A stretch of 64,000 bases of DNA from Sphingobium_A sp965228065 (lineage in GTDB: Bacteria > Pseudomonadota > Alphaproteobacteria > Sphingomonadales > Sphingomonadaceae): the NCBI GenBank assembly GCA_965228065.1, contig OZ245788.1, forward strand, positions 6,448,001 to 6,512,000, given 5' to 3'. Position numbers and translations under genes: made by a program. Below the pieces are notes generated by a model, which was given only the letters and a program-made list of their open reading frames with translations, was not told where the DNA came from and searched no databases. This document shows positions 8,555 to 15,299 of the stretch, one piece after another. Within the stretch, counting starts at the first letter, position 1, and each line of letters begins with the position of its first letter.

Positions 8555-8658
8555 CGCCGCATTTTAGCTATGCTTTTCGGTGTCCGCAATTGATGGCGTG
8601 GACGGCTCTCCACCCCTTCCGCAGGATGATCTGCGGATGAGCCGGAAGGAGAGCCACG

Positions 8659-9681
8659 ATGGGGAACGTCACGACGATAGGTTTGGACCTCGCGAAGAGC
8701 GTGTTCCAGGTGCACGGTGTTGATGCTGATGGCGCGGCGGTGCTGCGCCAGCGACTGACGCGCGGGCGCATGTTGAAGTTCTTTGCCAAGTTGCCGCAGT
8801 GCCTGGTTGGCATGGAGGCGTGCGCATCGTCGCATTATTGGGCGCGCGAGTTGATCGCGTTGGGGCATGACGTCAAGCTGATGCCGGCGCAGTATGTGAA
8901 GCCGTACGTCAAGCGGGGCAAGAACGATGCGGCCGATGCCGAGGCGATCTGCGAGGCGGTGACGCGACCGACCATGCGCTTCGTCGGGATCAAGTCGCCC
9001 GAGCAGCAGAGCGCGATGATGCTGCACCGTGTTCGCCTGATCCTGAGCCGGCAGCGAACGCAGCTGTCGAACGCGCTGCGGGCGCACCTCGCGGAGTTCG
9101 GGATTGTGGCGCCGATCGGCAGGAACGGGATCGATCAGCTTGTCGGCGTCATCGCAGACACGGCGGACGATCGAGTGCCGACCGATGCGCGGACATGCCT
9201 GACGATGCTGGTGGCCCAGTTGCATATCGTGAAGCAGCAGATCCTTGAGAACGATCGCCGGATCATGGCGAGTGCACGCGAGACCGAACTCGGCCGGCGG
9301 CTGATGGAGATACCCGGTGTCGGGCCATTGCTCGCCAGCGCCATCGTTGCCACCGTTCCCGATCCCGCGATCTTCCGCTCGGGCCGAAACTTGGCCGCCT
9401 GGATCGGGCTGGTCCCAAGACAGAACTCCAGTGGTGGCAAGGAGCGGCTCGGCAGCATCACCAAGGCCGGGCATCGCTATCTGCGCCAGATGCTGATCGT
9501 CGGTGCCATGGCGGTCGTGCGCTATGCCGAACGCAACGGAACGAAGCGGCCATGGCTTGTGCAACTGCTCGCGCGCCGCAAGGCCAAGGTTGCAGCGGTC
9601 GCGCTCGCGAACAAGAACGCCCGAATGATCTGGGCGATGATGGCCAGCGGCGAGCGTTATCGCGAGCCGCAGGTCGCGTAA
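8659..9681 (+). CDS. IS110-family (IS1111) DEDD transposase
   Basis: A 340-residue RNA-guided recombinase-type transposase. The N-terminal RuvC-like domain shows GLDLAKSVFQVHG (first Asp), VGMEACASSHYWAREL (Glu) and KRGKNDAADAEAI (Asp pair). The C-terminal Transposase_20 region has IPGVGPLLASAIVA, AAWIGLVPRQNSSGGK with the conserved Ser, and GHRYLRQMLI. Length and motifs are complete, so it is probably active. The start ATG has GGAAGGAGAGCC upstream. It moves its own element with a guide RNA encoded in the element's non-coding end. Confidence 0.93.
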   Translation: MGNVTTIGLDLAKSVFQVHGVDADGAAVLRQRLTRGRMLKFFAKLPQCLVGMEACASSHYWARELIALGHDVKLMPAQYVKPYVKRGKNDAADAEAICEAVTRPTMRFVGIKSPEQQSAMMLHRVRLILSRQRTQLSNALRAHLAEFGIVAPIGRNGIDQLVGVIADTADDRVPTDARTCLTMLVAQLHIVKQQILENDRRIMASARETELGRRLMEIPGVGPLLASAIVATVPDPAIFRSGRNLAAWIGLVPRQNSSGGKERLGSITKAGHRYLRQMLIVGAMAVVRYAERNGTKRPWLVQLLARRKAKVAAVALANKNARMIWAMMASGERYREPQVA

Positions 9682-9926
9682 GGATCGGTGCGGGAGACCG
9701 CGCCAACGAGGTTGGGAAGGGCGGATAGGAGCTGATGCACAAAGCCGGTTGAAACCGCCGGATCGGGAAAACCCACAAGCGCCCCAGCACCTCGAGTGCG
9801 AGCAATTGATCGGGACCCGAGACGCGCGAATGGCATTACGGCCAGCGGCGCTATGTGCCGCGCCAACAGGTCGGACACATGGCCGCACCAACCAGCAACG
9901 CGACGCTCAATATGCCACTTGCCAAC
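9682..9926 (+). ncRNA. Candidate bridge/seek RNA region of the IS1111-type element
   Basis: A 245-bp non-coding stretch between the transposase stop and the right inverted repeat, with no credible gene. In IS1111-type elements the guide RNA is encoded downstream of the transposase. It has several complementary GC-rich segments. The RNA ends and the target/donor loops cannot be fixed by eye. Confidence 0.4.
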
Positions 9927-9947
9927 GGAGGGCCGTCCACACATGGG

Positions 9948-10020
9948 GCGTTAGCTGACCGCCAGGATTCGGAGCTCGGCCACGGCCTTCGGAACGACCG
10001 AGATTGGGTGGTTAGGCGAC
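9948..10020. repeat. Intergenic repeat unit B (right part, split by the IS element)
   Basis: A 73-bp unit, about 80 % like unit A, with the same GCGTTAGCTGACCG start and GGGTGGTTAG near its end. Its expected left flank (TGTCCGCAATTG) lies at 8581-8592, on the far side of the IS element. Confidence 0.6.
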
Positions 10021-10061
10021 AGTGTGGTCTTGGCTTTCTCGCGCTGAAAGCGGACGCTGGC

Positions 10062-10403
10062 CTAGCCGGTTTTCTTGGGTCGCCCGCGTCGAAGATCAAG
10101 CAGCTTCGCGTCGAAATCCTGTAGAAGATGCGCCCCGCTCTTTATATCACCCTGTTTGAAAGCTGCATACGATGCTTCCAGCAGCGCCGTAGCTTCTGGG
10201 ATAGCCTCTTTGTCCTTGATGCGGTCGAATGAGACCGGAAGGCCACGGCGTAAAATGTCGTAAGCCTTGTCGAGCGTCATTTGCTCTTCCAAGTCTCTCT
10301 CCGGAAATCCAAGCGAAGCACCCCCCACGACGTAGGCAATGTGATTTCGATATTCCCAGAACCGACCGAATCCGTACTCCCTTTCCTTCTGCCGCTCGTC
10401 CAT
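10062..10403 (-). CDS. Hypothetical cytoplasmic protein
   Basis: A 113-residue protein with mixed charge and a basic C-terminal end (RRGRPKKTG). Helical, no signal or membrane segment, family not recognised. It lies between repeat units B and C in the run of small single genes. Confidence 0.5.
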   Translation of the reverse strand: MDERQKEREYGFGRFWEYRNHIAYVVGGASLGFPERDLEEQMTLDKAYDILRRGLPVSFDRIKDKEAIPEATALLEASYAAFKQGDIKSGAHLLQDFDAKLLDLRRGRPKKTG

Positions 10404-10416
10404 GCTGCCCCCAATT

Positions 10417-10488
10417 CGGAATGTCCGTTAGCAGGTGCTCTGTCACAGCAAACCAATGGCGACAATTGGGGCGCTAGCAGCCATTCCG
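10417..10488. repeat. Intergenic repeat unit C
   Basis: Bounded by the inverted pair CGGAATG / CATTCCG, with GTTAGCAGG at the left and GGGGCGCTAGCAG at the right. It includes GACAATTGGGGCGCTAGC, the uninterrupted form of the sequence split by the IS1111-type element. Confidence 0.45.
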
Positions 10489-10512
10489 CGTCTAGCTGGA
10501 TGAATGCGCCTA

Positions 10513-10697
10513 ATGCTGCTGGAAAGCCGTTCGCTGCGTCGGATGCCGTTCCCTACCCAAAGCGACCTACGCTGGACCCACTTGGGTCATCCACGTTTAC
10601 GCTCTTTGGGCTGATCCAGCGCCGGTAGCCTGCTGGAACATCTTAACGCTAATGGTGCCGCTTAGGTGACTCGAACACCTGACCCTCGCATTACGAA
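10513..10697. repeat. attL: left 185-bp direct repeat of the genomic island
   Basis: It aligns without gaps to 30539-30723 with about 10 mismatches (95 % identity). Its last 45 bp (10653-10697) are the 3' part of a tRNA-Thr gene including the encoded CCA, ending in the anticodon loop. The intact tRNA is at the right copy. Confidence 0.9.
10653..10697 (-). pseudogene. 3' fragment of tRNA-Thr(CGT) at attL
   Basis: 45 of the 76 nt of the tRNA at 30679-30754 are present: CCA end, acceptor 3' strand, T arm and the 3' half of the anticodon arm. The match stops in the anticodon loop, where the island sequence begins. It cannot make a functional tRNA. Confidence 0.9.
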
Positions 10698-11480
10698 GGC
10701 CTGTCCAAGGAACGTGCAGAATCCAGGATTTCTGCCGTTTTCATGCCGAATTTGCGCAGACTTTCACTGCGACCCACAGCAGACCCAAACTGGCCGAAGC
10801 GCGTCCCTGGACCGTTTCCTACTGAAAGCACTTTGGCCCAATGAAAATCCAAAACCTGACCTGCGCTGGACCTGCGCGGACGCGTCTGCAGCCTGACTTC
10901 TGGTAATGCACCAGCTCTGGGCGCCGACTGCATCAGCGCACAGGAGATGCGTGCCCCTCGCCTCCTTGAAGCGAAACCGACCGGATCGCGCGAAAGAGGT
11001 CAGATTCTTTAAAGCGCCCGTTCCCGAACGGCATGCAGGCCGGAATTCACACATTGCCAGCGGTTGCTGACGGTAGTCACTGTCTTCTTGCCCCGCCGCA
11101 TGCCTGCTAGCCCTATGGCGGGCATCAGCCATGCAATTGGCAAATACCTTAGGCGTGAGATAATCGAAGGCACACTGCGATTACGGTAAACGGGGCATTT
11201 AACATAACCATTACAAATCCGTTAATGCGAGCCGGTTAGCAAATTCCAAGCAGGATACAGATTAGCTGCGCCATTCGGTGGTGGGCCGAGGCACGACGAG
11301 ATAAATCGGACTGCGCTGCCTGACAAAACGCACACCTTAAGCAAGGCGAGCCCCACCTCATTTGTCATTTCATGGCCGATGCCGATGAATCAATCCAGCG
11401 AAATTGTTGCATAGGCAACTGCTTGGTAGTCACCATGATATTTCAATTCTCTATGAATATTTTCCGGGGGGAAAAATATA
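10698..11480. other. Left end of the island, no convincing gene
   Basis: About 780 bp just inside attL. Short open frames here lack ribosome sites and family features. From about 11160 on the sequence becomes clearly AT-richer than its surroundings. Confidence 0.5.
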
Positions 11481-11609
11481 ATGGTCACACGCACTGCTGT
11501 CGCTTACGGCATTTTGTCGATTTTGGTCATATCACTGTCATTTATGATTTATAAATTTCATCGCAGACGGAAGCGCCGTCGTCGCGTTGGAATGTGGGGC
11601 CCTGAATAA
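11481..11609 (+). CDS. Candidate 42-residue single-helix membrane peptide
   Basis: ATG at 11481 is preceded by a GGGGGGAAAAA run that can act as ribosome site. The peptide has one hydrophobic helix (AYGILSILVISLSFMIY) followed by a strongly basic stretch (KFHRRRKRRRR) and a short tail. It sits alone in AT-rich island DNA. A toxin-like or phage-type small protein is possible, but there is no homology evidence. Confidence 0.35.
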   Translation: MVTRTAVAYGILSILVISLSFMIYKFHRRRKRRRRVGMWGPE

Positions 11610-12045
11610 CCACAGATCCTAAATGCTCTGAATGATATCACAAAACGTGTCTTCTACAGTGATGCGCGTCGCCCTTTGCAGGGACAATTGCAATTTAAAC
11701 TCATCAATTACTTTGGTTCCAGATGCGGTGGAGCCCCACTAAGCCGCATCTTGGGAGGCGGGTCGGCTTAGAGCTGGCCCGCCAAACAGCCCTCACTCCG
11801 GACCAGCTGTCGTTATGACGGCGCGCACACCACTTCAGAGGTGGACTTGCGGTAGATGCACCAAAGCATGTTATCGGCGACATCTATCAACTCGCATCAG
11901 GAGCCCCTGGCGCCCGGTGCAGGTGCCGACATGCCGAGCCCTCTTCGGTCGCTCCAGCCCAGTGCAAATCGATAATTGAGCACAAGCGTCAGGCCATGCC
12001 CCGGAACCATATCCGCATTCGAATTGGTCCCGGGGCGCCCATGTA
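11610..12045. other. Intergenic, no gene seen
   Basis: About 435 bp with no supported gene. A short inverted repeat (TAAGCCG ... CGGCTTA, about 11742-11772) lies in it. Confidence 0.5.
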
Positions 12046-12444
12046 TCAGCGCCGGGTCAGGGTTATCTTTATATCTGCGGGCTTGTTTTGCGTCTGGCCG
12101 GCCTTGGCCGCCATGCTTTTCCACATTTCAGTTTTAACGCTCTTCATATCGATCCACTCGAAGCGCCCTTGAACTCCCTTAGCTGTTGCGCAGTTGATCG
12201 TAGCATTACCGCGCCCGCCAGCCTTGGTCACATTATTGCACACAAGAACCACCTGGCCTTTTTCAACCACGTTGAAGCCCTGCGCCGTGCGCACCAACGT
12301 AACGTCATAGGTTGCAGGTCCCACGTATTTCGTTCCAACCGGAAGTGCGAGGACCTGCTGCGGCGTCACCGCCTGTGCTGAAGCTGCAGTCGCCGTGAAG
12401 GACGCTGCAAACGCTGCGATAACGCTCAATGTCTTGATACTCAT
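12046..12444 (-). CDS. Secreted small hypothetical protein
   Basis: A 132-residue exported protein. The start MSIKT at 12444 follows a better signal-peptide layout than the GTG/ATG four codons upstream. The signal ends after TAASAQA. The mature part is basic, with two cysteines (VCNN, NCAT) that could form a disulphide. Family not recognised. Island cargo with unknown role. Confidence 0.6.
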   Translation of the reverse strand: MSIKTLSVIAAFAASFTATAASAQAVTPQQVLALPVGTKYVGPATYDVTLVRTAQGFNVVEKGQVVLVCNNVTKAGGRGNATINCATAKGVQGRFEWIDMKSVKTEMWKSMAAKAGQTQNKPADIKITLTRR

Positions 12445-12790
12445 ATTTACTCCCACTGCGCGAACCGCGCATCCCTCCGTTTACCGCCAAGACAAGAGAT
12501 CAATCTCAAGAGGTGATTATTAACTCCTGCGAACAGCGGCTTAGCCAACTTACATAAATGCCCCGACGTTGCAATTTGTTACGGTGGCGAATTGATAAAT
12601 CATGCGAAAATAGCCTCCGACAATCCCGGGCCACTCCATAGAGCGGAACCCGTCTATTGAGATCTGAGCGATAGTTCCCGCCGCACCTGTCGACGATCGC
12701 ACCTGTTCAATGAATAGGCCGGGCCCGCTTGCGGAAGGCGCCCCGGAGCACTCCCACCGAGATGGCAGGTAGGCTCCGGGGCATCGCAGG
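12445..12790. other. Intergenic with a GC-rich hairpin
   Basis: About 345 bp without a gene. At 12740-12782 GCCCCGGAGC and GCTCCGGGGC form a perfect 10-bp stem with a 23-nt loop, just past the stop of the next leftward gene. It has no T run, so it may be a weak terminator or mRNA-stabilising hairpin. Confidence 0.45.
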
Positions 12791-13153
12791 CTATTTGTTC
12801 AGACGGTAAAAGCCCTTGGCATCCCGGCGCCACGGATGAACGTCGGCGTCATCTCCAACGTGCGTGTTCAAAACCGTCTCGATATGATGGAAGTGGAAAT
12901 CGAGCACACCGAGCGCAGCGGTGATGCGCCTCATGCTGTTTATGCCATATCCGATGCAGGCAACGATCGTGGCATAGGCCTGATCATCCCGGTTTTTGCC
13001 GCACTTGGCCTTCAGGGCGCGCAAGCTTTTGAAGAACTCGGCGTCGGCCGCCTTCTTTTCATCGGATTTCACGAAGGCAGGTTTTGGCGTCGGCGTGATG
13101 ATGATGTTCGCTGGTGAGATGCGAGTGGTAGTTTGGGCAGGTATCGTAATCAT
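12791..13153 (-). CDS. Hypothetical island protein
   Basis: A 120-residue protein with a Thr/Ile/Pro-rich N terminus, then a helical region (AEFFKSLRALKAKCGKN), a Gly/Tyr segment (ATIVACIGYGINSMRR) and a His-containing stretch (FHFHHIETVL). No signal peptide, family not recognised. It is downstream of the integrase on the same strand, separated by a hairpin. Confidence 0.5.
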   Translation of the reverse strand: MITIPAQTTTRISPANIIITPTPKPAFVKSDEKKAADAEFFKSLRALKAKCGKNRDDQAYATIVACIGYGINSMRRITAALGVLDFHFHHIETVLNTHVGDDADVHPWRRDAKGFYRLNK

Positions 13154-13213
13154 GGTGTGCTTTCATTGAGGCAGTCGTTCGCTGCCATTTGGAAAAAAAT
13201 TATAGGAGAAATC

Positions 13214-13255
13214 CCCCATCCACGAGCCAGCCGCGCGGGCCAGTCATGGATGGGG
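13214..13255 (-). terminator. Hairpin downstream of the integrase
   Basis: CCCCATCCA (13214-13222) pairs with TGGATGGGG (13247-13255). Read leftward, an AT-rich stretch with a T7 run follows about 17 bp later. It starts 8 bp past the integrase stop. Confidence 0.5.
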
Positions 13256-13262
13256 TAAGGGG

Positions 13263-14423
13263 TTACGCGGCCCAGCCGCCCAGCTTTGCCGAGCCGGCTT
13301 CTACGGCTGCGAGCAATGCCGCTTGCGAGTGATGGCTATACCGCTGGGTGCTGGCATGATTGGCGTGCCCGAGCACCTTCCCAACGGCATAAAGATCCAC
13401 CCCGGCGCTTACGGCGTGTGAGGCAAAGGTGTGACGAAGGTCATGGATTCTCACGTCAGCTACGCCAGCGGCTTTCCGGGCCGTGTCCCAAGAGTGCTTG
13501 ATCGAGACGAACGGCTTCTTCGTGTCAGGATTCGGCACGAGATACTTGCAGTCTTTGAAGCGAGGCAGCGCGTTGATCAGATCGACGGCCGCCTGACTCA
13601 GGGGCACGTAGCGATGCTTCCCGGTTTTTGAGGTGGGTATGAGCCATCGGCGGTTCTCCACATCAACATGCCGCCACTCCGCCTTGAGGAGCTCTGAGAT
13701 CCGAGCGCCTGTGAGCAACAGAAGGCCTACAACGTACTTGAGCTGGGTGTTGGCTGATGCTCCCACGGCCGCGTGCAGCCGTACCGATTCCTCCTCTGAC
13801 AACGCGCGATCACGAGCATTGTTGATCGGGCCGAGGCTGATGCCCTTAACCGGGTTGCGATCGACACCTGGAATGCCCCACTTGATCGCGAGCTCGAATG
13901 ACCGCGACAGAATCACGCGAATTTTCTCTACCGTCGCGATGGCGAGACCGCTTTCCTTCTTCTCGCCGAGCCATGCGGCGATGTCGGGCTGCTTGATGTC
14001 CGAGACGAGCTTCTTGCCCCAACGCGGGATAATGTGTCGCCGAACGTAGCCTTCAATGGTGGTGTAGCTTCTGGCCTGGGTTTTGATGAAGGCGAGGTGT
14101 TTTTTCGAAAGCTCGGCATAGGTGATGATGGCGCGCTTTGCCTGCCTCTCATCCTGGGGATTTCCACCGAGTTCGATCTCAGCGAGAAGTCGCTTCGCTT
14201 CCTTACGCGCCTGCGTTAATGTGACGATTGATGCAGAACCGATCTTCCTTTGGCGAGTTCTACCAGTCTCATCTTGATACTTAACATAATACGTTCGCCC
14301 ACCAGATGGACGGACCTCAAGTAGAAATTTGCCCATTTCTTCGTCGTAGAAATCAATCTTCTTCTTGTCGGGTGGGCAGTAGCTGGTTGAGATGAATGTA
14401 TTGTCCAATCGGACGATGGGCAT
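13263..14423 (-). CDS. Tyrosine site-specific integrase of the island
   Basis: A 386-residue P4-type phage/island integrase. The N-terminal DUF4102-like arm-binding part (KIDFYDEEMGKFLLEVRPSG, YYVKYQDETGRTRQRKIG) precedes a SAM-like core-binding domain and the catalytic domain. All catalytic residues can be read: Arg in LTGARISELL (about residue 240), Lys in PTSKTGKHRYVPL, HxxR in RIHDLRHTFAS, His in VLGHAN, and the nucleophile Tyr in STQRYSHHS. It catalyses integration and excision at the tRNA-Thr site that bounds this island. It lies 2.6 kb inside attL rather than directly beside it. Confidence 0.93.
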   Translation of the reverse strand: MPIVRLDNTFISTSYCPPDKKKIDFYDEEMGKFLLEVRPSGGRTYYVKYQDETGRTRQRKIGSASIVTLTQARKEAKRLLAEIELGGNPQDERQAKRAIITYAELSKKHLAFIKTQARSYTTIEGYVRRHIIPRWGKKLVSDIKQPDIAAWLGEKKESGLAIATVEKIRVILSRSFELAIKWGIPGVDRNPVKGISLGPINNARDRALSEEESVRLHAAVGASANTQLKYVVGLLLLTGARISELLKAEWRHVDVENRRWLIPTSKTGKHRYVPLSQAAVDLINALPRFKDCKYLVPNPDTKKPFVSIKHSWDTARKAAGVADVRIHDLRHTFASHAVSAGVDLYAVGKVLGHANHASTQRYSHHSQAALLAAVEAGSAKLGGWAA

Positions 14424-14672
14424 GGTGGATTATCCTTGTGAAAGTGTGTTTGGGCGCGTGTCGCTGGGACACGCCGACGCGGGGTGAGGGTTGGGTATCG
14501 GAAGGCCGGTTTCGGTGCCCAGCGGGGCTCCTGGCCGGAAAGAGCGGGCAGTTGGCGCGCGCCCTCCCCTCCCCGGAATCACTGACTTGACGCAGCGACG
14601 GGCGGTGGAGGCAGAGGGCGGCCGTTCGGCGCCCACTGGTCATGGGAATTCGCGAACGATCGAAGAACAAAT

Positions 14673-14698
14673 GGGGAACGTCTCGTAAGACGCTCCCC
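14673..14698 (-). terminator. Intrinsic-terminator-like hairpin
   Basis: GGGGA-A-CGTCT pairs with AGACG-C-TCCCC around a CGTA loop, 16 bp past the stop of the small leftward gene at 14714. Both sides are T-rich when read outward, so it may act in both directions. Confidence 0.5.
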
Positions 14699-14713
14699 TT
14701 TCTCATCGTTCGG

Positions 14714-14980
14714 TCAGTTCAGGCTTCGGCCCCAGTTCATCCAGGGGCGGTCGTCGGCGAGGGTATCGATGATGGTTTCGAACACATCCTCGTCGTCTTC
14801 ACCCATCCGAGCCAGCGCATCGAGGATTTCGGAACGGTCATATCCGGCATCCACGAGCGATGGCACGATTGTCACCAAGGTGTCGAAATCCTCTCGGACG
14901 TTGAACCAGCGGAGCTGGCGAACGGCGTTGAGGTAGCCCTGAGCGGCCTTGGTCACATTGTTTTGCATTTCTAGGTTCAC
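14714..14980 (-). CDS. Small acidic hypothetical protein
   Basis: An 88-residue, strongly acidic helical protein (EDFDTLVTIVPSLVDAG, ARMGEDDEDVFETIIDTLADD). A GTG start at 14980 is preferred because AAGGGAAAA precedes it; an ATG four codons later is possible. It sits between the integrase and the replication protein, where excisionase or regulatory genes are common, but no helix-turn-helix is visible. Confidence 0.5.
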   Translation of the reverse strand: MNLEMQNNVTKAAQGYLNAVRQLRWFNVREDFDTLVTIVPSLVDAGYDRSEILDALARMGEDDEDVFETIIDTLADDRPWMNWGRSLN

Positions 14981-15299
14981 GAAAGGTTTTCCCTTTTTTA
15001 TAGTTGGTATTCACTCATCACGCAGATCAGAAAGACAATCCCTGCGCAATGACCGCATCCTCAAACGAGGTGAGCTATCCATTAACGAAAAATTAGCACC
15101 TGTAAATACCAATTTGCCAATTTACTCTGATTATTCGACAAATCAATTTAACCGATCCTACAGTACCTGAACGGATATTCATAATCTTGATATCTATACG
15201 CCACATTTACTTGGAATCTACTTCGTCATCTCAAGCAACGGATGCGCCGACCGGCAGGGGCAAAGAGGCCTGAACCCCCTTGCCCCGCCATGTCACGGG
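14981..15299. other. AT-rich intergenic region
   Basis: About 320 bp downstream of the replication gene and upstream of the small acidic gene. AT-rich, with runs such as AAATCAATTTAACC. No gene or clear repeat. It could hold a promoter for 14980 or an origin, but no iterons are evident. Confidence 0.4.

Larger units (their letters stand above)
8593..9945 (+). mobile_element. IS110-family insertion sequence, IS1111 subgroup (about 1.35 kb)
   Basis: It contains an intact transposase and subterminal inverted repeats: GTGGACGGCTCTCC at 8598-8611 and its inverse GGAGGGCCGTCCAC at 9927-9940, 13 of 14 matching. Terminal-type inverted repeats, a short (about 60 bp) left leader and a long (245 bp) right non-coding part are the IS1111 layout, whereas the IS110 subgroup has the long part on the left. 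The outer boundaries are inferred by joining TGTCCGCAATTG (ends 8592) to GGGCGTTAGC (begins 9946), which rebuilds the intergenic repeat also seen at 10417-10488 (GACAATTGGGGCGCTAGC). Confidence 0.75.

Noticed and set aside
8071..10488. True integron with attC sites
   Set aside because: The repeats have GTTAGC-like ends and inverted pairs, but no integron integrase is present, gene strands are mixed, and the R and L box order of attC cannot be matched.
10764..11132. 122-residue minus-strand frame near attL
   Set aside because: Cys/Arg-rich, no ribosome site, no conserved features; looks like decayed intergenic DNA.
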